A DNA stretch of 14,287 bases, taken from assembly GCA_964606575.1 (NCBI GenBank), contig CAZSHA010000062.1, positions 1 through 14,287 on the forward strand, read 5' to 3'. Shown here piece by piece: positions 6,842 through 14,287 of the stretch. The notes below the pieces were generated by a model. The model had not been told where the DNA came from. It saw nothing but the letters and a program-made list of their open reading frames with translations, and made no database searches. A program made the position numbers and the translations under genes. Origin of the DNA: RGIG4576 sp964606575 (GTDB lineage: Bacteria; Bacteroidota; Bacteroidia; Bacteroidales; Muribaculaceae). Position 1 is the stretch's first letter. Each line of letters opens with the position of its first letter.

Positions 6842-7228
6842 ATGGAAGTAAAAGGCAAAATCGTACAAAAACTTGATCCAGTGGGTGGAACATCTAAAGC
6901 TGGCAATGCATGGAGCAAACAAGAATATGTGCTTGAAACAATTGAGAATTTCCCTAAAAAGATATTTTTCGATTTTTTTGGTGACCGTGCCAACCAGTAT
7001 CCGCTTGAAGTAGGCGACACCATAACTTTAAGTTTCGACATAGAAAGCCGTGAATGGAACGGCAAATGGTTCACAAGCATCCGTGGCTGGAAAGCAGAAA
7101 AAGAGGATGCAACGACAGCTGAAAGTGCCGCACCTATAGCTGAAATTGTTCCGAACGCAGCACCATTCCCGCCAATGCAAGCAGACTTCAGCACATCGGA
7201 GGGCGAAAATGACGATCTTCCTTTCTAA
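6842..7228 (+). CDS. DUF3127 protein with SSB-like acidic C-terminal tip
   Basis: This 128-residue protein matches DUF3127, a Bacteroidetes-centred family predicted to adopt an OB-like fold. Visible family features are the opening MEVKGKIVQKLDPVGGTSKAGNAWSKQEYVLET, an FFDFFGDRANQYPLEVGDTI strand pair, and EWNGKWFTSIRGWK (71-84), together spanning residues 1-84. Residues 85-122 are a low-complexity Ala/Glu/Pro-rich linker, and the protein ends in the acidic-hydrophobic tip NDDLPF. In single-stranded DNA-binding proteins a flexible linker plus a DDDIPF-type tip recruits replication and repair enzymes, so a nucleic-acid-related role is inferred, not shown. No Shine-Dalgarno sequence precedes the ATG. 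It is the first gene of a probable three-gene plus-strand cluster. Confidence 0.85.
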   Translation: MEVKGKIVQKLDPVGGTSKAGNAWSKQEYVLETIENFPKKIFFDFFGDRANQYPLEVGDTITLSFDIESREWNGKWFTSIRGWKAEKEDATTAESAAPIAEIVPNAAPFPPMQADFSTSEGENDDLPF

Positions 7229-7283
7229 ACGAATGAACAGAGCATAAGATTTTAATACAAACTGATTATTAAACATTTAAAAT

Positions 7284-7496
7284 ATGAACACTGAAACAAA
7301 CGTAAACGAATGTGCTGAAATGGCACGTCAAGCCGCAGCAACAGAAGCGGCTTGCGCTAGTGAACGTCCTGCACACGTTCCTACTCCAGAAAACTCTTTT
7401 TTCCTCACTTTTCCTAAAATTAGCGGAAAAGCGGTTTTGATTGGAGCAGTAATGCTTGCCGCTTTCGCAATAGCCGAATTTGCATTCTGCCTATAA
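7284..7496 (+). CDS. Small protein with a C-terminal membrane helix
   Basis: This 70-residue protein has no family I recognise. Residues 1-35 are polar and alanine-rich with three cysteines and no signal peptide. A short hydrophobic patch (SFFLTF, about 38-43) is followed by a lysine-bounded helix at about 50-70 (VLIGAVMLAAFAIAEFAF) that ends at the C-terminus, the layout of a tail-anchored inner-membrane protein. It starts 55 bases after the DUF3127 gene and ends 38 bases before the ROK kinase, same strand, with no hairpin in either gap. The ATG is preceded by an A-rich stretch typical of translation starts in this phylum. Its position and codon use argue for a real gene, but the function is unknown. 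Confidence 0.65.
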   Translation: MNTETNVNECAEMARQAAATEAACASERPAHVPTPENSFFLTFPKISGKAVLIGAVMLAAFAIAEFAFCL

Positions 7497-7534
7497 TTCA
7501 CAAATAAATATCATAAAACTAAATCTAAACAAAT

Positions 7535-8494
7535 ATGACTAAGCCATACGTTATTGGTATCGACATGGGCGGAACTAACACCGCTTTCGGTATCGTAGAT
7601 GCTCGCGGCAATGTTATTGCCAGCAATTCCATTAAAACTAGAAAACATAGCAACATCAATGACTACATCGATGAATTGCACGCTGAAATAACCCGTCTTA
7701 TCGAGGCTAACGATGCAACCGATAAGATTCAAGGTATAGGTATAGGTGCTCCTAACGCCAACTACTTCACTGGAATAATTGAAGACGGCGTGAACTTGCC
7801 TTGGCCTACTCCAATACCACTAGCCGACCTTGTGACTGAGAAGTTCGGCATCCCTACAATCATCACCAACGATGCTAATGCGGCAGCAATAGGCGAGATG
7901 ACCTACGGAGCGGCTCGCGGATTGAAGGATTTCATCATGATAACTTTAGGAACAGGTGTCGGTAGCGGTATCGTAATCAACGGTCAGATGGTTTACGGTC
8001 ACGACGGCTTCGCCGGCGAATTGGGACACGTAATCATGAAACGCAACAACGGTCGCATGTGCGGTTGCGGTCGCACTGGATGTCTTGAGGCTTATTGTTC
8101 AGCTACCGGTGTTGCACGCACAGCTCGCGAATTCCTTGAAATACGCAACGAGCCTTCAACTCTTCGCAACATCCCAGTTGATGAAATCACATCTAAGGAC
8201 GTTTACGATGCGGCTATCACTGGCGACAAGATTGCAAAAGACATTTTCGAATACACCGGTGAGATCCTAGGACAAGCCCTTGCCGATTTCGTTTCATTCT
8301 CCAGTCCGGAGGCATTTGTGCTTTTCGGAGGTTTGACCAAGGCAGGCGACTTAATAATGAAGCCTGTCAAGGAAGCCCTAGACAAGAATATTCTTGGATG
8401 TTACCGAGGAAAAGTGAGATTGCTAGTTTCGGAATTAAAAGAAAGCGACGCCGCTATCTTAGGAGCAAGCGCACTTGGTTGGGAAGCAAAGTAA
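7535..8494 (+). CDS. ROK-family sugar kinase (glucokinase-like)
   Basis: This 319-residue protein phosphorylates a hexose, probably glucose, with ATP in the cytoplasm. It has the N-terminal phosphate-binding motif GIDMGGTNTAFGIVD (8-22), the catalytic aspartate in TNDANAAAIGE (Asp113), a second phosphate loop LGTGVGSGIV (138-147), and the ROK signature with GELGH (161-165) followed by zinc-binding cysteines 176, 178 and 183 in CGCGRTGCLEAYCS. The C-terminal adenosine site reads VLFGGL. Length and all key residues are normal. Glucokinase is the likeliest role, but ROK members acting on N-acetylglucosamine, N-acetylmannosamine or fructose cannot be excluded. It is the last gene of the plus-strand cluster and runs into a strong terminator. 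Confidence 0.92.
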   Translation: MTKPYVIGIDMGGTNTAFGIVDARGNVIASNSIKTRKHSNINDYIDELHAEITRLIEANDATDKIQGIGIGAPNANYFTGIIEDGVNLPWPTPIPLADLVTEKFGIPTIITNDANAAAIGEMTYGAARGLKDFIMITLGTGVGSGIVINGQMVYGHDGFAGELGHVIMKRNNGRMCGCGRTGCLEAYCSATGVARTAREFLEIRNEPSTLRNIPVDEITSKDVYDAAITGDKIAKDIFEYTGEILGQALADFVSFSSPEAFVLFGGLTKAGDLIMKPVKEALDKNILGCYRGKVRLLVSELKESDAAILGASALGWEAK

Positions 8495-8535
8495 TCGGTT
8501 AACACTTTTAAAATCATTACATTTCATTATAATCG

Positions 8536-8572
8536 ACAAGGAGTTGCTAAAATATTTGCAACTCCTTGTTTT
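8536..8572 (+). terminator. Terminator of the DUF3127-ROK cluster
   Basis: Bases 8536-8547 and 8558-8569 form a perfect 12-bp stem with a ten-base AT loop, followed by TTTT. It lies 42 bases past the kinase stop and 16 bases before the stop of the convergent SGNH-like gene, so it may end transcription from both sides, although the minus-strand U tract is poor. Confidence 0.9.
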
Positions 8573-8587
8573 ATATTCAAATCCTCA

Positions 8588-9493
8588 TTAATTCCCATTC
8601 AGCACCTCTTTCTTTAAAATCGAGGTAAATTTTTTAGCCCCAACATCGGACATGTGGTCGCAATCAAAGAAATCATCAGTCACAAAACGTTTATCTTTCA
8701 TATAGTCATAATATCTCAACCCATACTTCTTACACATGGCGAATGTAACTTCATACATTTTTGCCAATTGCCGCTCATCAAGATTCTCATAGTAGCTATG
8801 CCATGCCGGCAATGTTACCAACACCACATCCACACCTCTACTTTGACAGAACTTAATTATCTCCTCCAAATAATATATATTTTCTTCTAGGAAATCCCAA
8901 TTGCTCGCAGTATGCCTCTTAGCTGCCATGCTTCCATATTTGTCCCATGAATCATCCCTATTTTCCAACTTATAATTCACGCCAAAGCCTAATGAATCAC
9001 ATTCCAAATAATTCGTTTTAACCAAAGCCCTCAATTTCTCCCTGAAAGCAGGCATGTGAAACACCTCGCAATAATATTTTAACTTATTAGGAGTCGCATC
9101 AACGTCCATATATAAGACATAATTTATTACATACCACCAATCATCGTTGGTTTCAAAATTCGGGTCAAACAACGAACAATACGACATAGGAATCACCACG
9201 GTATGCAAATTCTTACAGTTTTCGGCATACTGCTTCAACAACAGATAATCATACTTAAATATCTGCGACACATTAGCCAAATTATAAGAACGCTCAACAC
9301 TATCAGCATAAACACCGTAATAGGAATGGGAACTTCCTAAAATTATAGTTTCAACATCACCAGCGCACATTATCATGCCTTGATGCTTAGTCCTATACGG
9401 ATTAGGCATACTCCGCACCACAGTTTCACCTATCGCTAATGTCATCACGACCAATAAAGCAAATACTGATATTCTTATCAAGAACTTTCTCAT
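8588..9493 (-). CDS. SGNH-hydrolase-like partner of the MBOAT acyltransferase
   Basis: This 301-residue protein begins with an uncleaved anchor or signal helix (about 4-22) and is otherwise extracytoplasmic. It carries GSSHSYYG (53-60), a block I variant of the SGNH fold with the nucleophile-position serine, and near the C-terminus DCDHMSDVGA (277-286), whose Asp277-x-x-His280 fits the block V Asp-His pair. Proteins of this type (DltD, AlgJ/AlgX-like) work with an MBOAT protein to carry an acyl group onto an extracytoplasmic glycan or polymer. It begins four bases after the MBOAT stop, so translation is likely coupled. The acceptor is not identifiable, since no glycan synthesis genes flank the pair. 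Overall similarity to DltD or AlgJ looks low, so the call rests on motifs and context. Confidence 0.75.
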   Translation of the reverse strand: MRKFLIRISVFALLVVMTLAIGETVVRSMPNPYRTKHQGMIMCAGDVETIILGSSHSYYGVYADSVERSYNLANVSQIFKYDYLLLKQYAENCKNLHTVVIPMSYCSLFDPNFETNDDWWYVINYVLYMDVDATPNKLKYYCEVFHMPAFREKLRALVKTNYLECDSLGFGVNYKLENRDDSWDKYGSMAAKRHTASNWDFLEENIYYLEEIIKFCQSRGVDVVLVTLPAWHSYYENLDERQLAKMYEVTFAMCKKYGLRYYDYMKDKRFVTDDFFDCDHMSDVGAKKFTSILKKEVLNGN

Positions 9494-9497
9494 TTAA

Positions 9498-10934
9498 TCA
9501 AAATTGAAAATAAATAAATTCTTGCTGTTTCCCTGCGAGTAACAAAACCGACATGAAAATAGCATAATAAACAGCCCATCGCACCACTGCCCACCTCATC
9601 AAGCCCTTCTCCTCTATCTGTAATCCATATTGCTTATCTCGATTAAGCCACTCGACAATTGTCAAAATGAATATATATATCAACGGAGCATTTCCATGCT
9701 TTGGCATTCCTATATGGAAGTCATTAAATATACGCACAATGTAATCCAACGCTTGCCCCATAGATTCCGCTCTAAAAATTATCCAGCCTAAGACGACAAG
9801 CAAGAATGTCATACACATCTGCACAAATTCTTTTACGCTTGGCAACAACCTATCATTCGCAACCATACCATCATATTTCTTTTTTCCTGCGAGCACCGGG
9901 ACAAAGAATAATATCGCATGGAATAAGCCCCAACATAAAAAAGTCCAATTGGCACCATGCCACAATCCGCTAACCAAGAAAACCACAAACGTGTTTCTCA
10001 CCACTTTCCATTTTGTACACCGGCTACCGCCCAACGGGAGATAAACATAATCACGAAACCACGAGGTCAACGATATGTGCCAACGTTTCCAAAATTCGGC
10101 TATTCCACGAGAAAAATAAGGGAAAGCAAAATTTCTCATAAGGCTTATTCCGAATAGACGTGCCGAACCTATAGCAATATCAGAATATCCCGAAAAATCA
10201 CAATATATCTGAAACGCAAAATATATAGCACCTAAAAATAGGCTATATCCGTCTAATTCTTGGTACTCATTAAAAATCTGGTTAACTACGACAGCACAAT
10301 TATCAGCAACAACGACCTTCTTAAACAAACCCCACAGAATCTGCCGCATCCCATCAACAGCCGAAGCATAATCAAAACTGCGACTTTTCAAAAACTGCGG
10401 CAACAAATTGGTAGCCCTTTCAATAGGACCAGCTACCAATTGCGGAAAGAAACTGATAAATGCAAAAAATGCAACTATATCATGCGTCGGTCTTATTTTC
10501 CGTTTATATGTATCAATTGTATAGCTTAAGGATTGAAAAGTATAAAAACTTACACCTACTGGCAACACAACATTCAATGTAACCCAATCCAAACTTATTC
10601 CTAGCGGTTTTAACATCAAAACCAAGTTCTCTCCGAAGAAATTATAATATTTGAACACTCCTAAAATAGAAAGATTAAGGATTATATTTCCCAAAGCTAT
10701 ACATTTAGAGATTTTCGGATCATCCTCTTTCTTCTCTATTAACAGACCGCTAAAATAGCTGCACAAAGTGGTAAAAGCTATCAATACGAGAAAACGCCAG
10801 TCCCACCATCCATAAAACACATAGCTGGACACAACAACCAGCAGATTTTGCCACTTCAACGGTTTTAGCACAAACCAATACAGCAAAAATACAATCGGGA
10901 GAAATATCAGAAATTCAAATGAGTTAAACAGCAT
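9498..10934 (-). CDS. MBOAT-family membrane O-acyltransferase (AlgI/DltB-like)
   Basis: This 478-residue multipass protein moves acyl groups, usually acetyl, across the inner membrane to a secreted or envelope polymer. Family features are the N-terminal FNSFEFLIFLPIVFLLYW helix, SSYVFYGWWDWRF, VGVSFYTFQSLSYTIDTY (126-143), FFPQLVAGPIERA (162-174), CDFSGYSDIAIGSARLFG (245-262), RWHISLTSWFRDYVYLPLGG (284-303) and VSGLWHGANWTF (321-332) with the conserved active-site His326. Length and motif order are normal. It starts 40 bases after the MerR-type gene and is followed four bases on by the SGNH-like protein. A possible own promoter is weak: TTTG near 10961 but a poor -7 box, so read-through from the regulator gene is plausible. 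Confidence 0.93.
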   Translation of the reverse strand: MLFNSFEFLIFLPIVFLLYWFVLKPLKWQNLLVVVSSYVFYGWWDWRFLVLIAFTTLCSYFSGLLIEKKEDDPKISKCIALGNIILNLSILGVFKYYNFFGENLVLMLKPLGISLDWVTLNVVLPVGVSFYTFQSLSYTIDTYKRKIRPTHDIVAFFAFISFFPQLVAGPIERATNLLPQFLKSRSFDYASAVDGMRQILWGLFKKVVVADNCAVVVNQIFNEYQELDGYSLFLGAIYFAFQIYCDFSGYSDIAIGSARLFGISLMRNFAFPYFSRGIAEFWKRWHISLTSWFRDYVYLPLGGSRCTKWKVVRNTFVVFLVSGLWHGANWTFLCWGLFHAILFFVPVLAGKKKYDGMVANDRLLPSVKEFVQMCMTFLLVVLGWIIFRAESMGQALDYIVRIFNDFHIGMPKHGNAPLIYIFILTIVEWLNRDKQYGLQIEEKGLMRWAVVRWAVYYAIFMSVLLLAGKQQEFIYFQF

Positions 10935-10974
10935 GTTGCACTAATCATATTTCTTCATTATAAAACGGACAAAT

Positions 10975-11310
10975 TCACCTTATAGAATCGAAAGCTGCTT
11001 GTAGTTTCAACAAATTTTCACGCACACCTTTCAATCGGTCTACGACCTCAAATGTTTTATCCACATTCTTACGGTTGCGATTCAGTTGAGCCTGAGCGGC
11101 ATCCAATTTCAACCCCCGCTCTTTCACCAAGTAGTACAATTTCCGTATAGTTTCCACGTCCTGCGGTGTGTAGAACCTAGTGTTTTTATCGTTTCGCCTA
11201 GGTTTCAATATTGTAAACTCCTTCTCCCAGAATCGCAATGTAGATGCTGGGATATTAAGAATTTCCGCAACTTCGCCTATTTTATAGAATTTCTTATCTA
11301 AATTGTCCAT
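10975..11310 (-). CDS. Small MerR-family transcriptional regulator
   Basis: This protein of 111 residues has a MerR-type winged helix-turn-helix: KKFYKIGEVAEILNIPASTLRFWEKEF, then PRRNDKNTRFYTPQDVETIRKLYYLVKERGLKLDAAQAQL. The C-terminal part is a short coiled-coil dimerisation helix with no cysteine or larger ligand-binding domain, so no metal or drug sensing is suggested. The ATG at 11308-11310 is chosen; the same frame also offers a GTG at 11314-11316. It is divergent from alaS and shares a 115-120-base intergenic region with it. The MBOAT gene lies 40 bases downstream on the same strand. Whether it controls alaS, itself or the acyltransferase pair is not shown by the sequence. Confidence 0.9.
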   Translation of the reverse strand: MDNLDKKFYKIGEVAEILNIPASTLRFWEKEFTILKPRRNDKNTRFYTPQDVETIRKLYYLVKERGLKLDAAQAQLNRNRKNVDKTFEVVDRLKGVRENLLKLQAAFDSIR

Positions 11311-11332
11311 ACTCACCGTTTTTCACGCAACC

Positions 11333-11349
11333 TATTTTTTGCAAAAATA
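11333..11349. repeat. Palindrome in the merR-alaS divergent region
   Basis: TATTTTT (11333-11339) and AAAAATA (11343-11349) are perfect inverted copies around a three-base centre. The palindrome covers the alaS -33 box and the -7 box of the regulator gene, so a protein bound there could affect both. It is low-complexity A/T sequence, so chance is possible. Confidence 0.45.
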
Positions 11350-11369
11350 ATAATAAAGAAGTAATTTTG
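11338..11369 (+). promoter_or_regulatory. alaS promoter
   Basis: TTTG (11338-11341), a 20-base spacer and TAATTTTG (11362-11369) match both Bacteroidetes promoter boxes. The predicted start near 11375 gives a leader of about 57 bases. The 20-base spacer holds the opposing promoter's -7 box. Confidence 0.7.
11342..11349 (-). promoter_or_regulatory. -7 box of the MerR-family gene
   Basis: The minus strand reads TATTTTTG, an exact TAnnTTTG match, giving a start near 11335 and a leader of about 25 bases. There is no TTTG at the -33 distance. The box sits between the two boxes of the alaS promoter on the other strand. Confidence 0.5.
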
Positions 11370-11431
11370 TAACCTATTTCCGAATTAATTAAAAACAAGC
11401 GGATTATTTTTTAATTGATAGCAACCAAGAT

Positions 11432-14050
11432 ATGCTTACATCAAAAGAAATTAGAGAATCATTTAAGGAATTCTTCCAGAGCAAAGGTCATAAGATAGTA
11501 CCTTCTGCGCCTATGGTCATTAAAGACGACCCAACGCTAATGTTTACCAATGCTGGTATGAACCAATTCAAGGACATCATCCTTGGAAATGTCACCCCAA
11601 ACTTTAAGCGAGCGGCCGATTCACAAAAGTGCCTACGAGTGAGCGGTAAGCACAACGACTTGGAAGAAGTGGGTCTTGACACCTACCACCACACCATGTT
11701 TGAAATGCTTGGCAACTGGTCGTTCGGCGACTATTTCAAGCAAGAAGCCATAGACTGGGCATGGGAATATCTAGTTGACGTACTAAAGATAAATCCTGAA
11801 ATATTATATGCAACCGTATTTGAAGGCTATGAGGCTGAAGGACTAGAACGTGACAACGAAGCTGCCGCAATATGGGAAAAGCACCTTCCAAAAGACCATA
11901 TCATCAACGGTAATCGCCACGACAACTTCTGGGAAATGGGCGACACCGGGCCTTGCGGTCCTTGCTCTGAAATCCATATCGACTTGCGCAGCGAGGAAGA
12001 GAAAGCTAAAATTTCGGGACGTGAACTAGTGAATCAAAGCCATCCTCAAGTAATTGAGATTTGGAATCTAGTATTCATGCAATACAACCGCAAGGCTGAC
12101 GGTTCGCTAGAAGGACTTCCTGCACGTGTCATCGACACCGGTATGGGATTCGAGCGACTTTGCATGGCACTACAAGGCAAACAGTCAAACTACGATACTG
12201 ACGTATTCCAACCACTTATCCAAAAGATCGCATCGCTAGCAGGCAAGAAATACGGAGAAAACGAAAAAGCCGATGTGGCTATGCGGGTCATCGCCGACCA
12301 CGTGCGTACAATATCGTTCTCTATTGCCGACTCACAATTGCCATCCAACGCTAAGGCTGGTTACGTTATTCGACGAATCTTGCGTCGTGCCGTTCGTTAC
12401 GGATACACGTTCCTAAGTCAAAAACAGGCATTCATTTACAGCCTTGTCGATACACTTATCGACACTATGGGTGAAGCATATCCTGAACTAGTTGCACAAA
12501 GCGAATTAATCAAAAAAGTTATCAAGGAAGAAGAGGAAGCGTTCTTACGCACCCTTGAAACTGGAATCAAGCTAATTGACAAGGTAATCAACGACACAAA
12601 GGCTGCTGGCAAATCTGAAATATCAGGCGTTGAAGCATTCACTCTTTACGATACTTACGGATTCCCGCTAGACCTTACAGAGCTTATTCTAAAAGAAAAC
12701 GGGCTAACAGCCAATATTGATGAGTTCAATGCCGAAATGGCAAAACAAAAAGAACGTGCGCGCAACGCAGCCGCAGTGGAAGCTACCGATTGGGTTGAAG
12801 TTCACAATGGAGATACCGAATTTGTCGGCTACGACCTTGAAGAAGTGGAAACTGAAATACTACGTTACCGAAAAGTAAAACAACGCAACAAGGAATTTTA
12901 TCAACTCATCTTGGCACGCACCCCATTTTACGGAGAAATGGGTGGACAAGTGGGCGATAAAGGACAACTCATTTTCGCTGACGAAACGATAGAAGTGATT
13001 GATACTAAACGTGAATATAACCAAAGCGTATGTATCGTAAACAAATTACCTAAAGACGTAACAGAAAGTTTCCGCGCAATCATCAACAAGGAAGCACGTC
13101 AAGCAATCTGCTGCAACCACACGGCAACACACCTTCTACACGAATCACTTCGTGAGGTTCTAGGAACACACGTTGAGCAAAAAGGTTCTTACGTTAGCCC
13201 TGAAATCCTACGTTTCGACTTCTCTCATTTCCAAAAGATGACCGAAGAAGAAATACGCAAAGTCGAGAAACTAGCTAACGAGAAAGTTCGTAAAGCGACA
13301 CCTCGTTGCGAACATCGCGACATTCCTATCGCAGAAGCGAAGGCTCTTGGTGCAATGGCATTATTCGGAGAAAAATACGGTGACAAAGTGCGTGTTATCC
13401 AATACGGCGACTCTATCGAATTGTGCGGTGGTACTCACGTAGCCAATACCGGTAATATCGGTATAATAAAAATCATCAGCGAAAGCAGTATCGCCGCAGG
13501 TATAAGACGTATCGAGGCTATCACTGGCTCTAACGTTGAAGATGTCATGTATAAGCTAAAAGACACTATGAGCCAAATAAGCGCTTTGTTGAATAATGCC
13601 CCTAATATTATTCCTGCATTACAAAAATCTTTAGCTGAGAATGCCGACTTACGCAAACAAGCCGAAGAATTTATGCAAGAACGTATTAAGAATTTTAAGG
13701 CTGAGCTACTTGAAAAAGCTACAAACGAGAATGGATTGACTGTAGTTTCTTGCTATGGACCAATTCTAGCCGACATCGTAAAGGGCATAGCATTCTCATT
13801 AAAGGCTGACAACTTAAGCGACACCGTATTTATTGCAGCTACCGCTGAACACGGAAAACCGATGTTAACTGTACAACTATCGGAAAACCTAGTTAAAGAA
13901 GGTATGAACGCTTCAAATATTGTGCGTGAAGCCGCTAAATTAATAAAAGGTGGCGGCGGCGGTCAACCGCATTTCGCTCAAGCTGGAGGTAAAGACATTG
14001 ACGGTCTATCTGCTGCCCTTGATAAAATGCGAGAACTAATAAAGCACTAA
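11432..14050 (+). CDS. alaS: Alanyl-tRNA synthetase
   Basis: AlaRS charges tRNA-Ala with alanine and removes mischarged serine or glycine. The 872-residue protein is full length. It has the class II catalytic domain with motif 2 region HTMFEMLGNWSFGDYF (87-102), MGDTGPCGPCSEIH (169-182) and motif 3 GMGFERL (237-243). The editing domain has zinc ligands in HTATH (563-567) and CGGTH (665-669), and the C-Ala domain has the glycine-rich GGGGGQPHFAQAGG (840-853). The start ATG follows an AT-rich leader without a Shine-Dalgarno sequence, and the MLTSKEIRESF opening matches the family. It is monocistronic, with its own promoter at 11338-11369 and a terminator at 14071-14108. Confidence 0.98.
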   Translation: MLTSKEIRESFKEFFQSKGHKIVPSAPMVIKDDPTLMFTNAGMNQFKDIILGNVTPNFKRAADSQKCLRVSGKHNDLEEVGLDTYHHTMFEMLGNWSFGDYFKQEAIDWAWEYLVDVLKINPEILYATVFEGYEAEGLERDNEAAAIWEKHLPKDHIINGNRHDNFWEMGDTGPCGPCSEIHIDLRSEEEKAKISGRELVNQSHPQVIEIWNLVFMQYNRKADGSLEGLPARVIDTGMGFERLCMALQGKQSNYDTDVFQPLIQKIASLAGKKYGENEKADVAMRVIADHVRTISFSIADSQLPSNAKAGYVIRRILRRAVRYGYTFLSQKQAFIYSLVDTLIDTMGEAYPELVAQSELIKKVIKEEEEAFLRTLETGIKLIDKVINDTKAAGKSEISGVEAFTLYDTYGFPLDLTELILKENGLTANIDEFNAEMAKQKERARNAAAVEATDWVEVHNGDTEFVGYDLEEVETEILRYRKVKQRNKEFYQLILARTPFYGEMGGQVGDKGQLIFADETIEVIDTKREYNQSVCIVNKLPKDVTESFRAIINKEARQAICCNHTATHLLHESLREVLGTHVEQKGSYVSPEILRFDFSHFQKMTEEEIRKVEKLANEKVRKATPRCEHRDIPIAEAKALGAMALFGEKYGDKVRVIQYGDSIELCGGTHVANTGNIGIIKIISESSIAAGIRRIEAITGSNVEDVMYKLKDTMSQISALLNNAPNIIPALQKSLAENADLRKQAEEFMQERIKNFKAELLEKATNENGLTVVSCYGPILADIVKGIAFSLKADNLSDTVFIAATAEHGKPMLTVQLSENLVKEGMNASNIVREAAKLIKGGGGGQPHFAQAGGKDIDGLSAALDKMRELIKH

Positions 14051-14070
14051 TCCATACAAAAAACTCACGT

Positions 14071-14108
14071 AAGAGGACGGTAAGACTTCAAGCCGTCCTC
14101 TTTTCTTT
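14071..14108 (+). terminator. Terminator of alaS
   Basis: AAGAGGACGG (14071-14080) pairs perfectly with 14093-14102 around a 12-base loop, followed by TTCTTT. It begins 21 bases past the alaS stop. Because the next gene converges and ends at 14107, the hairpin may serve both directions. Confidence 0.85.
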
Positions 14109-14287
14109 AAAATACTACATTCATAGTGAAACCGCATCCAACACCCAGCACTGTATTGGAAAGCACTGGCATAAATGATATTTCAGTTTCATAGCGTTTT
14201 ACATGTTTTCCGCTACGGCAAGGATTGCCAGCAAACAATCCAATTACTTCATTCACTGGATCAATCACATAAGCCACCACGTTTCCC
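14107..14287 (-). CDS. 3' part of an unidentified gene (5' end outside the window)
   Basis: A minus-strand frame is open from the window edge to a TAA at 14107-14109 and encodes 59 residues, including AYVIDPVNEVIGLFAGNPC and the ending TVLGVGCGFTMNVVF. The other two minus-strand frames hit stops within the first few codons from the window edge. The sequence has normal amino-acid composition, alternating beta-like segments and a terminal phenylalanine; a terminal aromatic residue is common in outer-membrane barrels, but 59 residues do not establish that. It converges on alaS. I do not recognise the family. Confidence 0.6.
   Translation of the reverse strand, partial: GNVVAYVIDPVNEVIGLFAGNPCRSGKHVKRYETEISFMPVLSNTVLGVGCGFTMNVVF

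Overview
The window reads as chromosomal DNA of a Bacteroidales bacterium (Muribaculaceae/Prevotella-like). Supporting signs are promoters of the Bacteroidetes type (TTTG, a gap of about 20 bases, then TAnnTTTG), no Shine-Dalgarno sequences ahead of the starts, a secreted protein built from BspA-type leucine-rich and Big_2 repeats with a type IX-like C-terminal tail, and a DUF3127 protein. The assignment is inference from gene content, not a database match. Most of the window is housekeeping sequence.

Layout, left to right. A short gene-poor edge carries a strong hairpin terminator (about 161-197). A 793-residue secreted repeat protein lies on the minus strand (236-2617). A gene-free stretch of about 620 bases follows (2618-3238). 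Inside it, 2681-2908 on the minus strand can fold into one long rod of five perfect or near-perfect nested stems, directly downstream of a TATATTTG promoter box; I interpret this as a non-coding RNA gene, possibly 6S-like. Next come a DUF3108 envelope protein (3239-4009), a terminator, ftsH (4104-6089) and rsfS (6154-6522), all on the minus strand. rsfS and ftsH look like one operon driven by a clear promoter at 6537-6568.

A divergent intergenic region (6523-6841) leads to a plus-strand cluster: a DUF3127 OB-fold-like protein ending in an SSB-like acidic tip, a 70-residue protein with a C-terminal membrane helix, and a ROK-family sugar kinase, closed by a 12-bp perfect-stem terminator at 8536-8572. 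Convergent to it, on the minus strand, is a two-gene MBOAT acyltransferase/SGNH-like module (8588-10934), preceded by a small MerR-family regulator (10975-11310). The regulator is divergent from alaS (11432-14050); their promoters interlock over a near-perfect palindrome. alaS ends at a strong terminator, and the window closes with the 3' part of an unidentified minus-strand gene (14107-14287).

Functionally, rsfS and alaS belong to translation, ftsH to membrane protein quality control, the ROK kinase to sugar phosphorylation, and the MBOAT/SGNH pair to probable acylation of an extracytoplasmic glycan. The observations most worth following up are the rod-like RNA, the DUF3127 protein with an SSB-like tail, the tail-anchored small protein beside it, and the interlocked merR/alaS promoters.
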